A DNA stretch of 9,732 nucleotides, taken from positions 1 through 9,732 of the forward strand of contig JAKSPF010000037.1 in NCBI GenBank assembly GCA_024405065.1. The letters are read 5' to 3'. Below, piece by piece: positions 1 to 6,031 of this stretch; within the stretch, counting starts at the first letter, position 1; every line of letters begins with the position of its first letter. The notes under the pieces were generated by a model, which saw only the letters and a list, made by a program, of their open reading frames with translations, was not told the origin of the DNA and did no database searches. The translations under genes were made by a program, and so were the position numbers. The DNA is from Sphaerochaetaceae bacterium. GTDB taxonomy: Bacteria > Spirochaetota > Spirochaetia > Sphaerochaetales > Sphaerochaetaceae.

Positions 1-362
1 AACAGCTTGCATCAGGAGCAATGAGCGGTCAGTTCTTTGAAACTTTTGTTGTGTCCGAAATTCTCAAATCCTACTCAAACAACGGAATAGATTACCGGTA
101 CTGTGTTTCATATTACAGGGGAAAAGATAAAAAAGAAGGGACAGAAGACGGTGAGATTGATCTGATTATTGAACAGAACGGAATCCTTTACCCGATAGAA
201 ATAAAAAAAAGCGAGCATGTAAGAGCAGAACAGACATCCGCATTCACCGTACTTGACAAACTTGAAGATAAGGTGCGCGGTACGGGTGCCGTCATCTGTT
301 TGTCTCCGGTTGTATCACAACTCCGTGAAAATGTTTTTTCCATTCCGGTTTGGTATATTTGA
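1..362 (+). CDS. C-terminal part of a DUF4143-type (AAA_14) ATP-binding protein; 5' end outside the window
   Basis: The reading frame is open from base 3 (QLASGAMSGQFFETFVVSEI...) and stops at 360-362, so the ATG at 21 is an internal methionine and not the start. About 119 residues are visible. The pattern G-x-x-F-E-x-F-V-V-S-E-I, followed by E-I-D-L-I-I and then Y-P-I-E-I-K-K-S, is typical of the DUF4143 half of AAA_14 ATPases. That half has a restriction-endonuclease-like fold; counting from the ATG at 21, the acidic and lysine positions would be E45, D47, E60 and K62. Family knowledge: these proteins pair an N-terminal P-loop ATPase with this domain, are often multi-copy in host-associated bacteria, and have no firmly established role. 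The ATPase half lies upstream and cannot be checked. The gene runs in the same direction as rplU but is separated from it by about 290 bp of non-coding sequence, so it is probably a separate unit. Confidence 0.8.
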   Translation, partial: QLASGAMSGQFFETFVVSEILKSYSNNGIDYRYCVSYYRGKDKKEGTEDGEIDLIIEQNGILYPIEIKKSEHVRAEQTSAFTVLDKLEDKVRGTGAVICLSPVVSQLRENVFSIPVWYI

Positions 363-458
363 GACAATTCACAGGACTGTCTTTCTATGTGAACTACTCC
401 TACCCTAAAGCCGAACCAGTTTCTGATGTTTAATGACTCAATGTTGACACTTGTTTAG

Positions 459-551
459 CCAGCCCTTTGGATACTGATAGGTGCAAAATACAGTGTTGAC
501 GGTGATACACTTACTTTGGGTCGGAAATTTAAGCTGACTACCGAACGATAG
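459..551 (+). pseudogene. Possible decayed coding remnant in the 363-654 spacer
   Basis: The 363-654 interval has no credible intact gene. In one frame, 459-551 reads without a stop and ends in KYSVDGDTLTLGRKFKLTTER then TAG. The piece has a plausible beta-strand, lipoprotein-like composition (compare D-G-D-T-L-T-L strands in spirochaete lipoproteins), but it has no start codon and is preceded by an in-frame TAG at 456-458. A second short open piece in another frame, 362-433, reads GLSFYVNYSYPKAEPVSDV then TAA. Two protein-like scraps in different frames with stops between them are what a frameshifted dead gene would leave. The alternative is chance coding potential in a short spacer. Confidence is low. 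Confidence 0.3.
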
Positions 552-592
552 TAAGCAGACCTGTTTTTTTCTTCATTTCCGGTTCGTCAGTA

Positions 593-632
593 TTGAAAGA
601 ATTTTACAGCAGAAGTATAAGAATCGTATAAT
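593..632 (+). promoter_or_regulatory. Probable sigma-70-type promoter(s) for rplU-rpmA
   Basis: Two overlapping promoter-like arrangements precede rplU. TTGAAA (593-598) and TATAAG (616-621) are 17 bp apart. A perfect TATAAT (627-632) has TTTACA (603-608) 18 bp upstream. Either would give a short leader before the ATG at 655. No attenuator-like hairpin is visible in that leader, so the L21 mRNA-leader regulation known in some bacteria is not evident here. The call rests on hexamer matches only. Confidence 0.55.
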
Positions 633-654
633 TTTCTGAAAAAGGATGTGTCAG

Positions 655-966
655 ATGTACGCACTCGTAGAAATTCTCGGAAAACAGTATAAGGTTGAAC
701 AGGGTAAGGAAGTTCAGGTTGATTTGGTTGATGCTGAAGTCGGTGCAAAACTTACCTATGATTCAGTGCTTGCGCTTGTTGACGGGGAAAACGCAAAGTT
801 CGGGGCTCCTTATGTGCAGGGAGCCAGTATTGCAGCCACACTTCAGTCCGACATAAAGGATGAAAAGGTTCGTGTCTACAAGTTTCACAGAAGAAAGGGA
901 TACCGCAGAACACAGGGGCACAGACAGCAGTATTCAATTCTTAAAATTGACAGCATAAACGCTTAA
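655..966 (+). CDS. rplU: 50S ribosomal protein L21
   Basis: The product is 103 residues, the usual bacterial L21 length. It starts MYALVEILGKQYKVEQG and carries the C-terminal RNA-binding signature K-F-H-R-R-K-G-Y-R-R-T-Q-G-H-R-Q near residues 77-92. L21 binds 23S rRNA in the large subunit. The start at 655 is preferred over the in-frame ATG at 646 because L21 proteins begin with MYA, and AAAGGA at 641-646 is correctly spaced before 655 but would overlap an ATG at 646. rpmA follows 12 bp downstream, so the two are co-transcribed. No gene sits between them. In Firmicutes a Prp protease gene often does, and its absence fits the L27 found here. Confidence 0.97.
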   Translation: MYALVEILGKQYKVEQGKEVQVDLVDAEVGAKLTYDSVLALVDGENAKFGAPYVQGASIAATLQSDIKDEKVRVYKFHRRKGYRRTQGHRQQYSILKIDSINA

Positions 967-978
967 GGGAGGCAATCA

Positions 979-1233
979 ATGGCTCATCATAAAGGTGGTG
1001 GTTCATCCAAAAACGGAAGAGATTCTAATGCTCAGCGTTTAGGCGTTAAGCGTTACGGCGGACAGGTTGTCAAGGCCGGTGAAATCATAATGCGCCAGCA
1101 CGGCACAAAGATTCACCCGGGTGAAAATGTCGGTCTGGGTTCAGATTACACACTTTTTGCGAAAGTTGCAGGAAAGGTGAATTTTCACACAAGAAACAAC
1201 CGCAATTATGTATCAATCGTAGTTGAAAACTGA
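979..1233 (+). CDS. rpmA: 50S ribosomal protein L27
   Basis: The product is 84 residues, with the L27 N-terminus MAHHKGGGSSKNGRDS and the body motif R-Q-H-G-T-K-I-H-P-G-E-N-V-G-L-G-S-D-Y-T-L-F-A. The flexible N-terminus of L27 reaches the peptidyl-transferase centre. The protein begins directly with AHHKGGGS and lacks the cleavable extension seen in Firmicutes, so no processing protease is needed. A strong Shine-Dalgarno sequence (AGGGAGG, 966-972) overlaps the last base of the rplU stop codon. obg, which follows rpmA in many bacteria, is not here; an intrinsic terminator follows instead. Confidence 0.97.
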   Translation: MAHHKGGGSSKNGRDSNAQRLGVKRYGGQVVKAGEIIMRQHGTKIHPGENVGLGSDYTLFAKVAGKVNFHTRNNRNYVSIVVEN

Positions 1234-1250
1234 GAACTGACATCAGTTCT
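1233..1250 (+). other. Perfect 8-bp inverted repeat at the rpmA stop codon
   Basis: AGAACTGA (1233-1240) and TCAGTTCT (1243-1250) are exact reverse complements separated by two bases. The left arm begins on the last base of the rpmA stop codon. No T-tract follows, so on its own it is not an intrinsic terminator. It could be an mRNA 3'-end stabilising hairpin ahead of the real terminator 25 bp downstream, or a DNA-binding palindrome. Confidence 0.5.
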
Positions 1251-1274
1251 TGAATAGCCGTGTTCACGGTAAGC

Positions 1275-1306
1275 GGGGCGTTGCACTATGCAACGTCCCT
1301 TTTTTT
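1275..1306 (+). terminator. Intrinsic terminator after rplU-rpmA
   Basis: A 10-bp stem pairs GGGGCGTTGC (1275-1284) with GCAACGTCCC (1290-1299), with one G-T wobble and a 5-base loop (ACTAT). It is followed directly by seven T residues (1300-1306). This is a textbook rho-independent terminator. It ends the ribosomal-protein unit only 17 bp before the nadE start codon, so nadE needs its own promoter or read-through. Confidence 0.93.
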
Positions 1307-1310
1307 GACA

Positions 1311-1316
1311 TATAAT
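1311..1316 (+). promoter_or_regulatory. Candidate -10 element for a leaderless nadE transcript
   Basis: A perfect TATAAT lies six bases before the nadE ATG at 1323. A start point about 7 bp downstream of a -10 box would fall on the ATG itself, giving a leaderless mRNA. No Shine-Dalgarno sequence is present between the terminator and the ATG. The matching -35 window (about 1287-1294) lies inside the terminator stem and has no good TTGACA match, so the promoter would depend mainly on the -10 box. Confidence 0.4.
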
Positions 1317-1322
1317 CAAAGC

Positions 1323-3164
1323 ATGAAAGACGGCTTTGTAAAAGTGGCTTGTGCTACTCCTTCGGTCAGGGTGGCTGACTGTACATACAATTCAGACAGG
1401 ATAAAGGATCTTGTCAGACAGGCATGCAGTGAGGGTGTGAATCTTTTGGTTTTGCCTCGTTTGTGTGTTACGGGCAGTACTTGTAAAGATCTTTTTTTTC
1501 ATGAAACATTGATTTGCCGTGCGTGGAAGAGTGCTTTGGATATTGCATCGGCAGTTCCGCGTAACATGCTGGTTGTGTTCGGCTGTCCTGTAGAATATTC
1601 GGGAAGGCTTTACTGTGCAGATATTTTTGCAACCGGTGGGAAAATAATAGGAATTGTGCCTGACACGGAGCTTTCTTATACGGAAAGAAGATTTTTCAGC
1701 TGCGAATGGAACAGATGCGGAACCGTCACGGTGAGTGATCTGAAAATACCTATGGGCAACCTTGTATTTGCCTGTTCGGATATTGAAGATCTGAAAATTT
1801 CATGCAGTTTCGGTAATAATTCAAATGTGACGGTGAGTTGCCGTGCAGAAGAAGAGCGAGCCGGTTCTTCCGCAGCCCTGATCAAAAGAATTACCGCAAA
1901 AAGTGAAGAGTTCGGTTGTACGGTGATTTGTGCCAATGCAGGAGAGGGTGAAAGTACAACAGACTTTGTTTTTGCGGGCGACAATGTAATCTGTGAAAAC
2001 GGTGTATGTCTTGCAAGGCAGAGACATTCTTCAGACAGTCTGTTGGTGATTGAAACCGATCTTCAGATTTTACGTCGTGTAAAAAGAGAGCATGCCTTTT
2101 CAGATGTCGGGTCTGATGATGCAGATGTTGTATTTTTTGACATGGAAATGTGTGAAACAATACTGACACGTAAGTTTGCACAAAGTCCGTTCATTCCGCA
2201 AAGCCGCAGTTCGTGCGACAGAATGTGTGAGGATGTGCTTGGTATTCAGGCTCGCGGCTTGAAGAGCAGACTCCAATGCAGTCACAGCAAAACAGCGGTT
2301 ATAGGTCTTTCCGGAGGTCTTGACTCAACCTTGGCACTTTTGGTGACATTGAGAAGTGCTGAAATGCTCGGTTGGGAAAACGATAGGGTGATATGTGTCA
2401 CAATGCCGTGCTTCGGCACGAGTGAGAGAACCAAAAACAATGCGGTTCAGATGGCGCTGACACTCGGATGCAAATTGCTCACGGTGGACATTTCTGCGGC
2501 GGTGAAACAGCATTTTTCCGATATAGGACATGACTTTGCCGAGATTGATGCTGTTTATGAAAATTCACAGGCACGTGAGCGAACTCAGGTTCTCATGGAC
2601 ATTGCAAACAAGTACGGCGGTTTGGTAGTGGGGACAGGAGATTTATCAGAACTTGCACTCGGCTGGGCAACATATAACGGAGATCACATGTCAATGTATG
2701 GGGTAAATGCCGGAGTGCCTAAGACTCTTGTTCGTCAGCTTGTGACGTACTGCGCACAGAAATCGGACAACCTCAGTCTCAAAAATGTGTTGCTGTCAGT
2801 TGTTGATACACCTGTAAGTCCTGAACTTGTACCCGGTTCTCAGGAAACGGAAAATATAGTGGGTCCGTATGAACTTCACGATTTCTTTCTGTGGTATTTC
2901 CTCAAGTGGGGATTCAGTCCGTCAAAGATATTGAGGCTTGCACGGTATACATTTTGTGAAAAATATGACGGAGAAATTATTGAAAAGTGGCTCAGAGTAT
3001 TCATAAGAAGGTTTTTTGCCCAGCAGTTCAAGCGTTCATGTCTGCCGGACGGTCCTGCGGTACTTGACATGAGCCTGTCACCCAGAGCCGGTTTCATAAT
3101 GCCAAGTGACTCCTCTGATGCAGAGTGGATTTCCGAACTTGACAGCTTTCTTGATAATCGGTGA
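1323..3164 (+). CDS. nadE: NAD+ synthetase, two-domain form with a degenerate glutaminase domain
   Basis: The 613-residue protein has the layout of glutamine-dependent NAD+ synthetase, which converts nicotinate adenine dinucleotide to NAD+ with ATP. Residues 1-260 are a nitrilase-like glutaminase domain and residues 310-613 a synthetase domain. The synthetase half looks intact: P-loop GLSGGLDS (328-335), MPCFGTSERTKNNA (361-374), NSQARERTQ (414-422), GTGDLSELALGWATYNGDH (437-455) and VDTPVSPELVP (494-504). The N-terminal half keeps family landmarks such as LCVTG, GKIIGIVP and GEGESTTD, but the triad is lost: the usual FPEL Glu is R46, the usual VPK Lys is D114, and the ICEDxWxP segment with the catalytic Cys appears deleted near residues 157-164. 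The enzyme is therefore probably ammonia-dependent (inference). The start at 1323 matches the family N-terminus (GFVKVA...); starting at 1260 would read through the terminator. No ribosome binding site is visible. Confidence 0.93.
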   Translation: MKDGFVKVACATPSVRVADCTYNSDRIKDLVRQACSEGVNLLVLPRLCVTGSTCKDLFFHETLICRAWKSALDIASAVPRNMLVVFGCPVEYSGRLYCADIFATGGKIIGIVPDTELSYTERRFFSCEWNRCGTVTVSDLKIPMGNLVFACSDIEDLKISCSFGNNSNVTVSCRAEEERAGSSAALIKRITAKSEEFGCTVICANAGEGESTTDFVFAGDNVICENGVCLARQRHSSDSLLVIETDLQILRRVKREHAFSDVGSDDADVVFFDMEMCETILTRKFAQSPFIPQSRSSCDRMCEDVLGIQARGLKSRLQCSHSKTAVIGLSGGLDSTLALLVTLRSAEMLGWENDRVICVTMPCFGTSERTKNNAVQMALTLGCKLLTVDISAAVKQHFSDIGHDFAEIDAVYENSQARERTQVLMDIANKYGGLVVGTGDLSELALGWATYNGDHMSMYGVNAGVPKTLVRQLVTYCAQKSDNLSLKNVLLSVVDTPVSPELVPGSQETENIVGPYELHDFFLWYFLKWGFSPSKILRLARYTFCEKYDGEIIEKWLRVFIRRFFAQQFKRSCLPDGPAVLDMSLSPRAGFIMPSDSSDAEWISELDSFLDNR

Positions 3165-3181
3165 GCGGGGAGGAAAGAAGT

Positions 3182-3628
3182 ATGATGAAAGGTAGGTTTT
3201 CAGGTTTTCTGAGCGCATTGATACTTGCGGTCGGAAGTTTTTTTGTTCTGTTTCTTTTTTTTCCTGATTTGTCAGACAGATTTTTCGGGGTGAGTATGAA
3301 GAACGGTAATGCAGTATTACCTGCAGAAACGAAGAAAACTCCGGCAAGAACGCCTGACGGATTGCCGGATCTGGATTCTTTGAAAAACGGAACAAAAAAA
3401 GCTGTGGACAATCTTATGAATACTACGGTGGATAAGGTTGTTGACAAGGTCTCCGACAAAGTCAATCAGAAAGTCACACAGAGGTTTTCCGATATGATAA
3501 AAGGTAATTCCTCTAAAACGTCAGCCGGAGATTCCGGGTCCGCTGAACAGACACAGACGAGTGAAGAACCCAAAACAAGAAACAGCTCGGTGTCCGAAAG
3601 AATTGATATAAAAAACCTTTTGAAGTAG
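3182..3628 (+). CDS. Small protein with one N-terminal membrane segment, function unknown
   Basis: I do not recognise this 148-residue protein. The start at 3182 follows GGAGGA (3169-3174) with a 7-base gap. An in-frame GTG at 3161 overlaps the nadE stop but lacks such a site; the ATG at 3185 is also possible. Residues 7-27 form one strong hydrophobic segment (signal anchor or uncleaved signal), with no lipobox cysteine. A Pro/Lys-rich linker (about 45-65) is followed by a charged, probably helical stretch (about 67-107) with a VDKV-type four-residue periodicity (TVDKVVDKVSDKVNQKV). The tail, about 108-138, is rich in Ser, Thr, Glu and Gln and likely disordered. The predicted topology is a short N-terminus in the cytoplasm and the rest in the periplasm. 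It sits 17 bp after nadE and 15 bp before polA on the same strand, so it is probably co-transcribed with them. Confidence 0.75.
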   Translation: MMKGRFSGFLSALILAVGSFFVLFLFFPDLSDRFFGVSMKNGNAVLPAETKKTPARTPDGLPDLDSLKNGTKKAVDNLMNTTVDKVVDKVSDKVNQKVTQRFSDMIKGNSSKTSAGDSGSAEQTQTSEEPKTRNSSVSERIDIKNLLK

Positions 3629-3643
3629 TGAATATAGTGTATT

Positions 3644-6031
3644 ATGTCCGATAAGAAAAGAGTTTTTATAGTTGACGGATACGGTCAGATTTACCGTTCA
3701 TACTTTGCAATGGTACAGAAGCCGCTTACAGATTCTCACGGAAACAATGTATCTGCCGTGTTCGGTTTTTTCAGAATAATACTTATGCTTGTGCGTCAGT
3801 ATCATCCTGATTATCTCATTGTTGCAATGGATTCACGCAGCAAGACGTTCAGACATGAACTTTATCCTTTGTACAAGGCCAACAGAGACAGGACTCCGGA
3901 AGACCTTCACGCACAGATTCCCGTGATTGCCGGAATACTTGATGCAATGAAAATTTCTCATTTTGAAAGACCGGGAATGGAGGCGGATGATATAATAGCA
4001 ACCGTTGCACGTAATGCCTCATCCATGTGCTTGGAAACGGTGATGGTTACTGCGGATAAGGATCTTCTTCAACTTGTGCGTGAAGATGTGTTTGCTCTGC
4101 GTCCTCCCAAAAAGGGACAGACGGAGTATCAGCTGTGCGGAGCCGGTGAAGTTGAAAAAATATTCGGTGTGCGTCCGGATCAGATTACGGATTATCTTAC
4201 AATGCTGGGTGATACTTCGGACAACGTTCCGGGAATCAACGGCATAGGAGAAAAAGGTGCGGTGAAGATTCTTTCAGAGTACGGGACGCTTGACAATGCG
4301 TACAGTCACATAGATGAATTCACTCCATCCGTCAGAGCAAAACTTGAAGCGGCAAAACCTTCACTTGAACTTTCACGTACACTCATAAAACTGAAAGATG
4401 ACCTGTTCGGCTGTGAAGATGTGAATCTTTCTGACTTTGAAACGTCACGCATTGATTGGGAAAAAGCAATAGTTGCTTTCCGTGAAATCGGGGCTTTTTC
4501 CCTTGTTTCTTCCGCAGAACGTTTTCTGAAAAAGACGGTTGTGACAGAAGGAACGGTACCGGTTCGCAGAGAAAAGGAAGAGACTAAAACACAGGATTTG
4601 TTTCAGAGAGGAAGTTTTGATGCCGGTGACGGACTTGTCGGTTATGCTCTCAAAGAGGAAATAAAATCATTGAGAAGAGACGGTAAATCAGTAAAGCCGT
4701 CATTTGATATTGATGTTGCCGCATGGATGCTCGGGGAAGAACAGAGCCTTACGGGAAATGCCGGGCAGGATTATGTGACTTTGAAACAACATCTTGAAGA
4801 ACGGGGAATGTACGGACTTTTTACTGACATGGAAATGCCTTTGCTGTCCGTTCTTGCAGATATGGAGAACACCGGAATAAAGATTGATCCGTCAAGGCTC
4901 CGTGAGTATGAAAAAGAACTGAAAGAGTCTATTTCCGGTCTTGAAAGCGGAATTTTCACACTCTGCGGTCACCCGTTCAACGTAGGTTCGCCCAAACAGC
5001 TGCAGGATGTCCTTTTTACGGAACGCGGGTTGAAACCTGCCAAAAAAACAAAAAGCGGATATTCAACGGACAGTGATGTTCTGGAGGAACTTTCATACCT
5101 TTATGACGATCCCGTACCGTCTCTGATTCTCAGGTACCGTACCCTGTCAAAATTGCTTTCAACATACGTTACGGCTTTACCTTCACTTGCGGACGAAGAA
5201 AACAGAATCCATACAACATTTCTTCAGACCGGCACGGCAACGGGCAGACTTTCAAGCAGAAACCCCAATCTGCAGAACATTCCGGTGAGAACCGATGAGG
5301 GAAGACGCATAAGGGATGCTTTCATACCGGGACAGGGTTGCCGTCTGCTTTCTGCCGATTACTCACAGATAGAACTTGCCGTACTTGCCCACATGTCCGG
5401 AGACGGTGCTTTGTGCCGCGCATTCAGTGAGGGGCTTGACGTTCACAGGGAGACTGCATCTCTGATTTTCGGTGAATTTCCGGAAATTGTTACGGATCAG
5501 CAGAGAAGAATTGCAAAAACAATAAACTTCGGGGTAATTTACGGGATGTCTGCATTCCGTCTCTCACATGACCTGAAAATTTCACGCAGTGATGCAAAGA
5601 GGTTCATAGATACTTATTTTGAACGTTACAGCGGGGTACGTGAATTCATTGACCGAACCATTGCAAAGGCATCGGAAGAAGGGTTTGTAAAAACAGCGAT
5701 GGGTCATGTCCGGGCGGTACCTGAGGTACGTTCCTCAAATGCAAATGTGAGAAGTGCCGGTGAACGTGTTGCAGTGAATACCGTCATTCAGGGAACCGCT
5801 GCGGAAATAATGAAGCTTGCAATGATTTCATTAAGCAGGGAACTTGCGGCAAAAAAACTGAATACAAAGCTTCTGCTTCAGGTTCATGACGAGATAATTG
5901 CGGAAGTGCCTGAGGACGAGCTGGGAGAGGTTACGTTACTTGTGAAAGCTTGTATGGAGAATGCCTGTAAACTTGATATTCCGCTCAGGGTGAGTATTGA
6001 AAGCGGTGCAAGCTGGGGAGAGATGAAATGA
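3644..6031 (+). CDS. polA: DNA polymerase I with a shortened 3'-5' exonuclease region
   Basis: The 795-residue product fills and repairs DNA and removes RNA primers. Residues 1-290 are a complete 5' nuclease: YPLYKANRDRTPEDL (74-88), GMEADDII (111-118), TADKDLLQL (136-144) and the helix-hairpin-helix GDTSDNVPGINGIGEKGA (189-206). Residues 395-795 are a complete family-A polymerase: TGTATGRLSSRNPNLQNIPV (529-548), motif A DYSQIELAVLAH (572-583), motif B R-R-I-A-K-T-I-N-F-G-V-I-Y-G (621-634) and motif C QVHDE (746-750). Between them only about 90 residues (about 298-385) replace the usual exonuclease domain of roughly 170-190. The first acidic motif (D-x-E) is missing, so proofreading is not expected. 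Motif A has Ala579 where many Pol I enzymes have Arg. The ATG at 3644 lacks a clear ribosome binding site; TATAGT (3633-3638) precedes it. The stop overlaps the coaE start (ATGA). Confidence 0.97.
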   Translation: MSDKKRVFIVDGYGQIYRSYFAMVQKPLTDSHGNNVSAVFGFFRIILMLVRQYHPDYLIVAMDSRSKTFRHELYPLYKANRDRTPEDLHAQIPVIAGILDAMKISHFERPGMEADDIIATVARNASSMCLETVMVTADKDLLQLVREDVFALRPPKKGQTEYQLCGAGEVEKIFGVRPDQITDYLTMLGDTSDNVPGINGIGEKGAVKILSEYGTLDNAYSHIDEFTPSVRAKLEAAKPSLELSRTLIKLKDDLFGCEDVNLSDFETSRIDWEKAIVAFREIGAFSLVSSAERFLKKTVVTEGTVPVRREKEETKTQDLFQRGSFDAGDGLVGYALKEEIKSLRRDGKSVKPSFDIDVAAWMLGEEQSLTGNAGQDYVTLKQHLEERGMYGLFTDMEMPLLSVLADMENTGIKIDPSRLREYEKELKESISGLESGIFTLCGHPFNVGSPKQLQDVLFTERGLKPAKKTKSGYSTDSDVLEELSYLYDDPVPSLILRYRTLSKLLSTYVTALPSLADEENRIHTTFLQTGTATGRLSSRNPNLQNIPVRTDEGRRIRDAFIPGQGCRLLSADYSQIELAVLAHMSGDGALCRAFSEGLDVHRETASLIFGEFPEIVTDQQRRIAKTINFGVIYGMSAFRLSHDLKISRSDAKRFIDTYFERYSGVREFIDRTIAKASEEGFVKTAMGHVRAVPEVRSSNANVRSAGERVAVNTVIQGTAAEIMKLAMISLSRELAAKKLNTKLLLQVHDEIIAEVPEDELGEVTLLVKACMENACKLDIPLRVSIESGASWGEMK

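Noticed and set aside
541..600. T-rich run after CAGACCTG at 558-570 as a terminator for the upstream gene
   Set aside because: No stable GC-rich hairpin precedes the T run; only weak, mismatched inverted repeats are visible.
646..654. ATG at 646 as the rplU start (adds MCQ)
   Set aside because: The AAAGGA ribosome binding site overlaps this ATG, and L21 proteins begin at MYA, which is the ATG at 655.
967..978. Search for a Prp protease gene between rplU and rpmA
   Set aside because: Only 12 bp separate the genes, and this L27 has no cleavable extension, so neither the gene nor its substrate site is present.
1305..1316. TTGACA directly followed by TATAAT, looking like a full consensus promoter
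   Set aside because: The two hexamers abut with no spacer, so they cannot act as a -35/-10 pair. Only the TATAAT is kept as a candidate -10 element.
1260..1322. Start at 1260 for nadE, adding 21 residues
   Set aside because: Those codons run through the rho-independent terminator, and the added residues do not resemble the NadE N-terminus. The ATG at 1323 matches the family start.
3094..3465. Long minus-strand open frame opposite the nadE end and the 3182 gene
   Set aside because: It is antisense to two genes with good starts and context, and its translation resembles no family and lacks a ribosome binding site.
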